Shown: positions 20,628 through 28,200 of the stretch, piece after piece
Layout: each line of letters opens with the position of its first letter
Numbering within the stretch: position 1 is the first letter of the stretch
Assembly: GCF_000319305.2 (NCBI RefSeq)
Contig: NZ_AMWJ02000002.1
Span: 1,426,001 to 1,490,000, forward strand
Length of the DNA stretch: 64,000 nucleotides
Direction: 5' to 3'
DNA from: Pseudomonas bharatica CSV86
GTDB taxonomy: Bacteria; Pseudomonadota; Gammaproteobacteria; Pseudomonadales; Pseudomonadaceae
Translations under genes and position numbers: made by a program
Notes under the pieces: model-generated
What the model was told of the DNA's origin: nothing
Database searches by the model: none
What the model saw: only the letters and a program-made list of their open reading frames with translations

Positions 20628-20951
20628 TCAAACGTTGAAGCTTTCGCCGCAGCCACACTCACCGCGCACGTTGGGGTTGTTGAACTTGAAGCCTTCGTTC
20701 AACCCTTCCTTGACGAAGTCCAGCTCGGTGCCGTCGAGGTAGACCAGGCTTTTCGGGTCGATGATGACCTTCATGCCGTGGCTTTCGAAGACCTGGTCTT
20801 CGGCATTCGGCTCGTCGACGAATTCCAGCACGTAGGCCAGACCGGAGCAGCCGGTAGTACGGACGCCCAGGCGAATGCCGTCACCTTTGCCGCGTCCTTC
20901 GAGGGAGCGCCGCACATGGTTGGCGGCGGCTTCTGTCATGCTGATAGCCAT
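20628..20951 (-). CDS. iscA: IscA, A-type iron-sulfur carrier
   Basis: A 107-aa carrier that passes clusters to apo-proteins. The three invariant cysteines are C35 (TTGCSGLAY), C99 and C101 (GECGCGESF). It is the fourth gene of the isc operon, 28 bp after iscU. Confidence 0.97.
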   Translation of the reverse strand: MAISMTEAAANHVRRSLEGRGKGDGIRLGVRTTGCSGLAYVLEFVDEPNAEDQVFESHGMKVIIDPKSLVYLDGTELDFVKEGLNEGFKFNNPNVRGECGCGESFNV

Positions 20952-20979
20952 CGGGACTCCTTGACCTGCAACAGGCGGG

Positions 20980-21366
20980 TTAGATCAAACCTTTCTTCTG
21001 CTTGTAATCGCGAACGGCCGCCTTGATGGCGTCCTCGGCGAGCACCGAGCAGTGGATCTTCACCGGCGGCAGGGCCAGTTCTTCGGCCAGCTGGGTGTTC
21101 TTGATGGTTTCGGCTTCGTCCAGGGTCTTGCCCTTCATCCACTCGGTGGCGAGGGAGCTGGAAGCGATGGCCGAACCGCAGCCGTAGGTCTTGAACTTGG
21201 CGTCTTCGATGACGCCCTGCTCGTTGACCTTGATCTGCAGGCGCATCACGTCGCCGCACGCCGGAGCGCCGACCATGCCGGTGCCGACATCCGGATCCTC
21301 GGCGTTCATCTTGCCGACGTTACGCGGGTTTTCGTAGTGGTCGATGACCTTTTCACTGTATGCCAT
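20980..21366 (-). CDS. iscU: IscU, iron-sulfur scaffold
   Basis: A 128-aa scaffold on which [2Fe-2S] clusters are built. The ligands C37, C63, H105 and C106 and the regulatory D39 are all present. The HscA-binding motif LPPVK occupies residues 99-103. The N terminus MAYSEKVIDHYENPRNVG is standard. Confidence 0.98.
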   Translation of the reverse strand: MAYSEKVIDHYENPRNVGKMNAEDPDVGTGMVGAPACGDVMRLQIKVNEQGVIEDAKFKTYGCGSAIASSSLATEWMKGKTLDEAETIKNTQLAEELALPPVKIHCSVLAEDAIKAAVRDYKQKKGLI

Positions 21367-21412
21367 GGTGCAATTCCTTCCTCATCAGGGAGCCGCTCTT
21401 GCTGGCGACTAC

Positions 21413-22627
21413 TTAGTGCGCAGCCCACTCGATCTTGGAGATGTCGACGCCGTCTTTGTACATGTCCCACAGCGGCGACAATTCGCGCAGCTTGGTAACG
21501 GCCTCGCAGACTTTCTGCGCGGCGTAGTCGATTTCTTCTTCGGTGGTGAAGCGGCCGAAGGTGAAACGGATCGAGCTGTGCGCCAGCTCGTCGTTGCGGC
21601 CCAGGGCGCGCAGGACGTAGGACGGCTCGAGGGATGCCGAAGTACAGGCGGAACCGGACGACACGGCCAGGTCCTTGAGCGCCATGATCAGCGACTCGCC
21701 TTCGACATAGTTGAAGCTCAGGTTCAGGTTGTGCGGGATACGCGAAGTCAGGCTGCCGTTGACGTACAGCTCTTCCAGGCCTTGTACCTGCTTGAAGAAG
21801 CGATCGCTCAGGGCCTTGATGCGCACGTTCTCGCTGGCCATCAGCTCCTTCGCCACGGCGAAGGCCTCGCCCATGCCGACGATCTGGTGGGTAGCCAGGG
21901 TGCCGGAGCGCATGCCGCGCTCGTGACCGCCACCGTGCATCGCCGCTTCCAGGCGTACGCGAGGCTTGCGGCTGACGTACAGCGCGCCGATGCCTTTGGG
22001 GCCGTAGGTCTTGTGGGCGGAGAACGACATCAGGTCGACTTTCAGCTTCTGCAGGTCGATCTCGACCTTGCCGGTGGACTGGGCCGCATCGACATGGAAC
22101 AGCACGCCGCGGGAGCGGGTCAGCTCGCCGATGGCCGCGATGTCGTTGATGGTGCCGATCTCGTTGTTCACGTGCATGACCGAAACCAGGATGGTGTCTT
22201 CACGCAGCGCGGCTTCGACCAGCGCCGGAGTGATCAGGCCGTCTTCGCCCGGTTCCAGGTAGGTGACTTCGAAGCCTTCGCGCTCGAGCTGGCGAGTGCT
22301 GTCCAGGACCGCCTTGTGCTCGATCTTGGAGGTGATGATGTGCTTGCCCTTGGAGCCGTAGAAGTGCGCAACGCCCTTCAGCGCCAGGTTGTCGGATTCG
22401 GTGGCACCGCTGGTCCAGACGATTTCGCGTGGATCGGCGTTGACCAGGTCGGCCACCTGGCGGCGCGCGTTCTCGACCGCTTCTTCAGCCTTCCAGCCGA
22501 AGACGTGGGAGCGCGAGGCCGGGTTACCGAAGTTCCCGTCGACCAGCAGGCATTCGCTCATCTTCTGGGCGACGCGTGGGTCGACCGGAGTGGTCGCGGA
22601 ATAATCGAGGTAGATCGGCAACTTCAT
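21413..22627 (-). CDS. iscS: IscS, cysteine desulfurase
   Basis: A 404-aa PLP enzyme converting cysteine to alanine and enzyme-bound persulfide for Fe-S assembly, thiouridine and other sulfur uses. The PLP lysine is in SFSAHKTYGPKG and the persulfide cysteine in SSGSACTSASLEPSYVL. The start at 22627 (MKLPIYLDYSATTPVD) gives the standard length, while a longer frame to 22711 extends into non-coding spacer. Confidence 0.98.
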   Translation of the reverse strand: MKLPIYLDYSATTPVDPRVAQKMSECLLVDGNFGNPASRSHVFGWKAEEAVENARRQVADLVNADPREIVWTSGATESDNLALKGVAHFYGSKGKHIITSKIEHKAVLDSTRQLEREGFEVTYLEPGEDGLITPALVEAALREDTILVSVMHVNNEIGTINDIAAIGELTRSRGVLFHVDAAQSTGKVEIDLQKLKVDLMSFSAHKTYGPKGIGALYVSRKPRVRLEAAMHGGGHERGMRSGTLATHQIVGMGEAFAVAKELMASENVRIKALSDRFFKQVQGLEELYVNGSLTSRIPHNLNLSFNYVEGESLIMALKDLAVSSGSACTSASLEPSYVLRALGRNDELAHSSIRFTFGRFTTEEEIDYAAQKVCEAVTKLRELSPLWDMYKDGVDISKIEWAAH

Positions 22628-22670
22628 TGAATATCTCCTATCAGGCAGGCACGTCGCTCGTTCGACACGG

Positions 22671-23159
22671 TCAATCGACGGCGGACGTTTCAATCTTGTC
22701 CAGTGGGGCACGGCCCGCTACGCGGCGCTGGTCCTGGCGCAGGGCGACTTCCTGGACTTCACGGCGGGTCACGAGGTCGGCCAGGCTGATTCCGCTGAGG
22801 AATTCATGGATCCGGGCACTGAGATCACACCACAGATGGTGGGTCAGGCAGGTGTCACCGGCATGGCAATCGCCGAGCCCCTGGCAACGGGTGGCATCGA
22901 CCGATTCGTTGACCGCATCGATCACCTGGGCCACCTGGATGCTTTCCATCACCCGCGAGAGCTGGTAGCCGCCACCCGGGCCGCGCACGCTGGAAACCAG
23001 GTTGCTGCGGCGCAGCTTGGCGAACAGCTGCTCCAGATAGGAAAGGGAAATGCCTTGGCGCTCGGAGATGTCGGCCAGGGAGACCGGCCCATTTTGCGCG
23101 TGCAGTGCCAGGTCGAGCATGGCAGTCACGGCGTATCGGCCTTTAGTAGTCAGTCGCAT
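22671..23159 (-). CDS. iscR: IscR, [2Fe-2S] repressor of the isc operon
   Basis: A 162-aa Rrf2-family regulator. A winged helix (MRLTTKGRYAVTAMLDLALH, recognition segment LEQLFAKLRRSNLVSSVRGPGGGY) is followed by the cluster ligands C92, C98, C104 and H107. Holo-IscR represses its own operon; apo-IscR binds a second class of sites. It heads the operon, and the 167 bp upstream holds a promoter with two candidate binding sites. Confidence 0.97.
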   Translation of the reverse strand: MRLTTKGRYAVTAMLDLALHAQNGPVSLADISERQGISLSYLEQLFAKLRRSNLVSSVRGPGGGYQLSRVMESIQVAQVIDAVNESVDATRCQGLGDCHAGDTCLTHHLWCDLSARIHEFLSGISLADLVTRREVQEVALRQDQRRVAGRAPLDKIETSAVD

Positions 23160-23196
23160 GGCTATTTGATACCACGGGGGTTACGGGATGTGTGCG

Positions 23197-23254
23197 AGTA
23201 TGCGATTCCCGAGCATTTAAGTCAACTATAAGACCTAGTGCTTTAGTCGGGATT
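23197..23254 (-). promoter_or_regulatory. isc operon promoter with candidate IscR type 1 sites
   Basis: On the minus strand TTGACT (23220-23225) and CATACT (23197-23202) are spaced by 17 bp, a good sigma-70 promoter. Overlapping it is a sequence like the type 1 IscR site (TATAGTTGACTTAAATGC, about 23205-23229). A second one (CCCGACTAAAGCACTAGGTC) lies immediately upstream at about 23231-23254. The tandem arrangement matches the autorepressed iscR promoter known from enterobacteria. Confidence 0.65.
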
Positions 23255-23326
23255 GCGCCTGAACGGCGGCGCAGATCATAGCAAAGTCGGGGCGCGATCA
23301 CACGCCCCGATTTGCCCGGCGGGCCG

Positions 23327-24109
23327 TCAATGCGCGGGCGCGTCGCTGCGCAGCTCGCCCTTGACGCAAGCGAAGTCTTCTTCGTGCAGGGCCGGCAGCT
23401 CCGTGGCGCGATAGTCGCTACCGAGCCTGGTCAGGGCGCCGCACATGTCCTCCAGGCGTCCATCCACCGCCTGCAGATGATCGAGCAACTGACCGATGGC
23501 GCGGGCCACCGGGTCGGGCATGTCCTCGCTGACGCCGTAGGCATCGAAACCGATCTTCTCGGCGATGGCCTTGCGCCGGGCCTCCTGCTCGCCATCGGTC
23601 TTGACGATGATCCGCCCGGGGATACCCACCGCCGTGGCGCCAGCCGGCACCGCCTTGGTCACCACCGCGTTGGAGCCGATCTTGGCCCCGGCCCCGACGG
23701 TAAACGGCCCGAGCACCTTGGCCCCGGCGCCGACCACCACGCCATCTTCCAGGGTCGGGTGGCGCTTGCCCTTGTTCCAGCTGGTGCCACCCAGGGTCAC
23801 GCCCTGGTAGAGGGTGACGTCGTCGCCGATCTCGGCGGTTTCGCCGATGACGATGCCCATGCCGTGGTCGATGAAGAACCGCCGGCCGACCTTGGCCCCC
23901 GGGTGAATCTCGATGCCGGTCAGCCAGCGCCCGAAGTTGGACACCAGGCGGGCCAGCCATTTCCAGTCCTTTTTCCACAGGCAATGCGCCGCGCGGTGCA
24001 GCCAGATCGCGTGCATGCCCGGATAGCAGGTCAGCACCTCAAAGGCATTGCGTGCCGCCGGGTCACGGTGGAAAACGCTTTGGATATCTTCACGCAGACG
24101 CTCGAACAT
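23327..24109 (-). CDS. cysE: CysE, serine O-acetyltransferase
   Basis: A 260-aa enzyme making O-acetylserine, the first step of cysteine synthesis. The left-handed beta-helix repeats and active-site block DHGMGIVIGETAEIGDDVTLYQGVTLGGT are present. It abuts trmJ (1 bp apart) upstream of the isc operon, as in other pseudomonads. Cysteine is the sulfur donor for IscS. Confidence 0.96.
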   Translation of the reverse strand: MFERLREDIQSVFHRDPAARNAFEVLTCYPGMHAIWLHRAAHCLWKKDWKWLARLVSNFGRWLTGIEIHPGAKVGRRFFIDHGMGIVIGETAEIGDDVTLYQGVTLGGTSWNKGKRHPTLEDGVVVGAGAKVLGPFTVGAGAKIGSNAVVTKAVPAGATAVGIPGRIIVKTDGEQEARRKAIAEKIGFDAYGVSEDMPDPVARAIGQLLDHLQAVDGRLEDMCGALTRLGSDYRATELPALHEEDFACVKGELRSDAPAH

Positions 24110-24871
24110 TTACTGATCCTTCCGCTTATGCGCATCGCCCCGGGCCGCTTTCTGGGTTTCGGTGAGGATGCCGCGCAAAATACTCATTTCCGAACGATTC
24201 ACCGCACTGCGCCCGAACAGGCGACGCAGACGCGGCATCAGGTGCTTGGGCTTGGCCGGATCGAGGAACCCGATCTGCACCAGGGTGCTTTCCAGGTGTC
24301 CGTAGAACCGCTCCATCTCGTCCATGGTGGCCAGTTCCTCGACCACTTCGTCCTTGTCCGTTTTCACCGCCTGCGGCTCGCGGGCCAGCCAGGCAGTACG
24401 AACCTCGTAGCTCAGCACCTGCACCGCCGCCGCCAGGTTCAGCGAGCTGAAGTCCGGGTTGGAGGGGATATGCACGTGGTAGTGACATCGCTGCAGCTCT
24501 TCGTTGGTCAGGCCGGCGTGTTCACGACCGAAGACCAGCGCCACCTCCTCGCCCTGCGCGGCGCGGGCGACGGACTCGCTGCCGCACTCGCGGGGATCGA
24601 GCATCGGCCAGGGCAGGCTGCGACTGCGGGCGCTGGTGCCGACCACCAGGGTGCAGCCGACCAGGGCCTCTTCCAGGGACGCGACGACCTGCGCGGACGC
24701 CAGCACATCATCGGCGCCGGAGGCCCGGGCGCTGGCCTCGGGAGAAGGGAAATCCGCCGGATTCACCAGCACGAGGCGCGACAGTCCCATGTTCTTCATG
24801 GCACGCGCAGCCCCGCCGATATTCCCGGGATGACTGGTACAGACCAGAACGACACGAATATTTTGCAGCAC
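24110..24871 (-). CDS. trmJ: TrmJ, tRNA (Cm32/Um32) methyltransferase
   Basis: A 253-aa SPOUT-class methyltransferase modifying the 2'-OH of nucleotide 32 in tRNAs. The N-terminal VRVVLVCTSHPGNIGGAARAMKNMG-type block and the trefoil-knot SAM site (LVFGREHAGLTNEEL, IPSNPDFSSLNLAAAVQVLSYEV) identify it. It is divergent from suhB and followed directly by cysE. Confidence 0.95.
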   Translation of the reverse strand: MLQNIRVVLVCTSHPGNIGGAARAMKNMGLSRLVLVNPADFPSPEASARASGADDVLASAQVVASLEEALVGCTLVVGTSARSRSLPWPMLDPRECGSESVARAAQGEEVALVFGREHAGLTNEELQRCHYHVHIPSNPDFSSLNLAAAVQVLSYEVRTAWLAREPQAVKTDKDEVVEELATMDEMERFYGHLESTLVQIGFLDPAKPKHLMPRLRRLFGRSAVNRSEMSILRGILTETQKAARGDAHKRKDQ

Positions 24872-25022
24872 GTCAGGCGCTCACAGACATGAAATCAGGG
24901 GGGAGCAAATCTTACAGAAGCGACCGGCGTAACGCTACGTAAGCAAATGTTGCCCCACAGTGCCGTAAGTTTTCTGATAGACTGTGCGGCTTTCATTTCT
25001 TTAAAACTCAGGTGAAACGTCC

Positions 25023-25838
25023 ATGCAGCCCATGCTGAATATCGCGCTGCGCGCCGCCCGCAGCGCCAGCGAACTGATTTTCCGCTCAATCGAACGCCTG
25101 GATACCATCAAGGTTGATGAAAAGGACGCCAAGGACTACGTGTCCGAAGTCGACCGCGCCGCCGAGAAGGTCATCATCGATGCGCTGCGCAAGGCGTATC
25201 CGAACCACGCCATCCAGGGCGAAGAGACCGGTCTGCATGCCGGCAGCGGCGAAGGCGAAGACTACCTGTGGATCATCGATCCGCTGGACGGCACCACCAA
25301 CTTCCTGCGTGGCGTTCCGCACTTCGCGGTGAGCATCGCCTGCAAATACCGCGGCCGCCTGGAGCACGCCGTGGTTCTCGACCCGGTGCGCCAGGAAGAA
25401 TTCACCGCCAGCCGTGGCCGTGGCGCCCAGCTCAATGGTCGTCGCCTGCGCGTCAGCTCGCGCACCAGCCTCGAAGGCGCCCTGCTGGGCACCGGCTTCC
25501 CGTTCCGCGACAACCAGATGGAATACCTGGACAACTACCTGGGCATGTTCCGCGCCCTGGTCGGCCAGACCGCCGGCATCCGCCGCGCCGGCGCCGCCAG
25601 CCTGGACCTGGCCTACGTGGCTGCCGGTCGTTTCGATGCCTTCTGGGAATCGGGCCTGTCCGAGTGGGACATGGCTGCCGGCGCCCTGTTGATCCAGGAA
25701 GCGGGCGGCCTGGTCAGCGACTTCACCGGTGGTCATGACTTCCTCGAGAAAGGCCATGTGGTTGCCGGCAACATCAAGTGCTTCAAGGCTGTGCTGACGG
25801 CGATCCAGCCGCACCTGCCGCCTTCGGTCAAGCGCTGA
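25023..25838 (+). CDS. suhB: SuhB, inositol monophosphatase-family protein
   Basis: A 271-aa Mg2+-dependent phosphatase fold. The metal motif DPLDGT spans residues 86-91 and the second metal motif is WDMAAGALLIQEAGG. In E. coli SuhB also joins the ribosomal RNA antitermination complex; the gene is core here as well. It is transcribed away from trmJ. Its last bases (GCGCTGAGTC) form the left edge of the tandem array downstream. Confidence 0.96.
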   Translation: MQPMLNIALRAARSASELIFRSIERLDTIKVDEKDAKDYVSEVDRAAEKVIIDALRKAYPNHAIQGEETGLHAGSGEGEDYLWIIDPLDGTTNFLRGVPHFAVSIACKYRGRLEHAVVLDPVRQEEFTASRGRGAQLNGRRLRVSSRTSLEGALLGTGFPFRDNQMEYLDNYLGMFRALVGQTAGIRRAGAASLDLAYVAAGRFDAFWESGLSEWDMAAGALLIQEAGGLVSDFTGGHDFLEKGHVVAGNIKCFKAVLTAIQPHLPPSVKR

Positions 25839-26617
25839 GTCTCGCCCGGAAATGAAAAAAGCACCTTCCGAGGTGCTTTTTTTATGCCCGGACTTCGGGA
25901 CCGCCGCGATCCCTGTGGGAGCTGGCTTGCCAGCGATAGCTGTAGTGAATTCACTATAGCTATCGCTGGCAAGCCAGCTCCCACAGGTTAGATGTAGACC
26001 CTTGGATCAGGTTACCCTGCTTGTCCAGCGGGAACGCTGAGTCGCACCCGAAAATGAAAAAGCACCTTTCGAGGTGCTTTTTTGTGCCCGGACTTCGGAC
26101 CGCCGCGATCCCTGTGGGAGCTGGCTTGCCAGCGATTGCAGTGGTGAATTCACTACAGCTATCGCTGGCAAGCCAGCTCCCACAGGTTAGATGTAGACCC
26201 TTGGATCAGGTTACCCAGCTTGTCCAGCGGGAGCGCTGAGTCTCGCCTGAAAATGAAAAAAGCACCTTTCGAGATGCTTTTTTGTGCCCGGACTTCGGAC
26301 CGCCGCGATCCCTGTGGGAGCTGGCTTGCCAGCGATTGCAGCGGTGAATTCACTACAGCTATCGCTGGCAAGCCAGCTCCCACAGGTTAGATGTCGGCTC
26401 TTGGATCAGATTACCCTGCTTGTCCAGCGGAAGCGCTGAGTCGCACCTGAAAATGAAAAAAGCACCTTCCAAGGTGCTTTTTTGTGCTCGGACTTCGGAC
26501 CGCCACGATCCCTGTGGGAGCTGGCTTGCCAGCGATTGCAGCAGTGAATTCACTATAGCTATCGCTGGCAAGCCAGCTCCCACAGGTTAGATGTAGGCCC
26601 TTGGATCAAGTTACTGA
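25832..26617. repeat. Four-copy tandem array, ~200-bp unit with terminator and REPIN
   Basis: Units begin near 25832, 26034, 26233 and 26433, with periods of 202, 199 and 200 bp. Each unit holds, in order, a GCGCTGAGTC segment equal to the end of suhB and a hairpin terminator (GCACCTT-CGAGGTGC with A and T tracts on both sides). A CGGACTTCGGACCGCCGCGATC spacer, a REPIN with a GTGAATTCAC centre, and a tail TTGGATCAGGTTACCCTGCTTGTCCAGCGG follow. The tail equals the 3' end of the glycine-zipper gene on the right (coding PLDKQGNL) but lacks the 31 bp containing its stop. The fourth unit runs into the true 3' end of that gene. Confidence 0.93.
25855..25883 (+). terminator. suhB terminator (array copy 1)
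   Basis: AAAAAAGCACCTTCCGAGGTGCTTTTTTT is a short strong stem with A and T tracts on both sides, so it can work in both directions. Similar copies follow at about 26057-26083, 26255-26283 and 26455-26483. The third has a C-A mismatch (GCACCT/AGATGC). Confidence 0.88.
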
Positions 26618-27159
26618 GCAGGCTGGGCCTGACCCAGCACCAGGTTACCCTGCTTGTCCAGCGGGATCTGCGAGCCTGGATCGCGGTCCATCCGCACCTG
26701 GCCGACCTTGTCGCCGATGGTGTACTTCACGTCATACCCGACCACCTTCTCGCTCACGTCATTGACGGTATTGCAGCGGGTCTGGGTGGTGGTGTAGGTG
26801 TCGCTGTTCTGCATGTGCTCCTGCACCTTGTTACCGGCATAGCCGCCGCCGACCGCACCGGCCACGGTGGCGATCTTCTTGCCGGTGCCGCCGCCGATCT
26901 GGTTGCCGAGCAGGCCACCGGCAAGCGCACCGACCACGGTACCGGCGATCTGGTGCTGATCCTGCACCGGCCGCTGCCGGGTGACCGTGACGTCCTTGCA
27001 GACTTCCCGTGGCGTCTTGACGGTCGTCTTGACCGGTTGCACGCCCGTTACCTGGGCGTATTCCGGTCCGTTATTGACCAGGCTGTAGGTCGCGACAGCA
27101 CCTCCGGCAGTCACACCGACAGCACCCAGTACCGCACCCACCAGCATCGACTTGTTCAC
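26611..27159 (-). CDS. Glycine-zipper 2TM-domain envelope protein
   Basis: A 182-aa protein with an N-terminal membrane or signal segment (MLVGAVLGAVGVTAGGAVATYSLV) and a central glycine zipper (IAGTVVGALAGGLLGNQIGGGTGKKIATVAGAVGGGYAGNKVQEHMQ, about residues 71-115). A C-terminal YDVKYTIGDKVGQVRMD-type domain like that of the SlyB/PcP family follows. Proteins of this kind sit in the inner or outer membrane and are linked to envelope stability; the exact role is unknown. The C-terminal codons for PLDKQGNL have been copied into the tandem array downstream. Confidence 0.85.
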   Translation of the reverse strand: MNKSMLVGAVLGAVGVTAGGAVATYSLVNNGPEYAQVTGVQPVKTTVKTPREVCKDVTVTRQRPVQDQHQIAGTVVGALAGGLLGNQIGGGTGKKIATVAGAVGGGYAGNKVQEHMQNSDTYTTTQTRCNTVNDVSEKVVGYDVKYTIGDKVGQVRMDRDPGSQIPLDKQGNLVLGQAQPAQ

Positions 27160-27215
27160 GTGAACCTCCTGATTTACCCGCGGGTATCAATCCGCGCTTC
27201 TCCCAGCCTTGGAGC

Positions 27216-27248
27216 AAAAAAAAAGGCGCGAGTTCAACACTCGCGCCC
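27216..27248 (-). terminator. Terminator of the yajC-secD-secF transcript
   Basis: On the minus strand GGCGCGAGTGTTGAACTCGCGCC forms a 9-bp stem followed by nine T residues. It lies about 32 bp after the secF stop codon. Confidence 0.9.
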
Positions 27249-27279
27249 TTCTGTTGCGCCAACGGCGCCGGAAGCTGCC

Positions 27280-28191
27280 TTATGGACGGTCGTCCACACC
27301 CTCGGTCTTGGCCGGAGGAATCAGGTCTTCAGTGGTCAGGTTCAGCCAGATCAGCACCACGTTGGCGATGTAGATCGACGAGTAGGTACCCGCCAGGACA
27401 CCCACCAGCAGCGCCACCGAGAAGCCCCACAGGTTGTCGCCGCCGAAGATCAGCAGGGCGGCGATGGCCAGCAGGGTGGAGACCGAAGTCGCCACGGTAC
27501 GCAGCAGGGTCTGGGTGGTCGAGATGTTGATGTTCTCGATCAGCGTCGCCTTGCGCAGCACGCGGAAGTTCTCGCGGACCCGGTCGAATACGACGATGGT
27601 GTCGTTGAGCGAGTAACCGATGATCGCCAGCACCGCCGCCAGTACCGTCAGGTCGAAGGTGATCTGGAAGAACGACAGGATACCCATGGTTACCACGACG
27701 TCGTGGACCAGCGAGAGGATGGCGCCCACGGCGAACTTCCACTGGAAGCGGAAGGCCAGGTAGATCAGGATGCCGCCCAGCGCCATGAGCATGCCCAGGC
27801 CGCCCTGGTCGCGCAGCTCCTCACCCACCTGCGGGCCGACGAACTCGACGCGCTTGACCGTTGCCGGGTTGTCGCCGCCGATTTTCTTCAGCGCGTCGGC
27901 AACCTTGTTGCCCAACTGAGGATCATCGCCAGGCATGCGCACCAGCAGGTCGGTGGTTGCACCGAAGCTCTGCACCACGGCCTCGTGGAAACCGGAGTTG
28001 ACCAGTTCCTCGCGGACCTTGCCCAGGTCGGCCGGACGCTCGTAGGTCAGCTCGATGAGCGTACCCCCGGTGAAGTCCAGGCCGAAGTTCAGGCCCTTGT
28101 GGAACCAGCTGAACAGTGCCACCACCGTGAGGAGCATGGTGACGGCGAACGCAATATTGCGCACGCCCATGAAGTTGATCGTACGTAGCAT
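27280..28191 (-). CDS. secF: SecF, preprotein translocase subunit
   Basis: A 303-aa inner-membrane RND-type protein. Six membrane helices and the first-loop FGLDFTGGTLIEL motif are clear; the later SLNDTIVVFDRVREN segment is the SecF signature. With SecD it uses proton motive force to pull proteins through SecYEG on the periplasmic side. It starts 9 bp after secD ends. Confidence 0.97.
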   Translation of the reverse strand: MLRTINFMGVRNIAFAVTMLLTVVALFSWFHKGLNFGLDFTGGTLIELTYERPADLGKVREELVNSGFHEAVVQSFGATTDLLVRMPGDDPQLGNKVADALKKIGGDNPATVKRVEFVGPQVGEELRDQGGLGMLMALGGILIYLAFRFQWKFAVGAILSLVHDVVVTMGILSFFQITFDLTVLAAVLAIIGYSLNDTIVVFDRVRENFRVLRKATLIENINISTTQTLLRTVATSVSTLLAIAALLIFGGDNLWGFSVALLVGVLAGTYSSIYIANVVLIWLNLTTEDLIPPAKTEGVDDRP

Positions 28192-28200
28192 GGCAGCCCC

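Noticed and set aside
26359..26583. Small frames inside the tandem array (LWELACQR, PLDKQGNL)
   Set aside because: They are read through REPIN arms and the duplicated 3' fragment of the neighbouring gene. They are by-products of the repeat and not genes.
25832..26617. Possible CRISPR array
   Set aside because: The repeat units are about 200 bp, in direct tandem without unique spacers, and consist of terminator plus REPIN. No cas genes are present.
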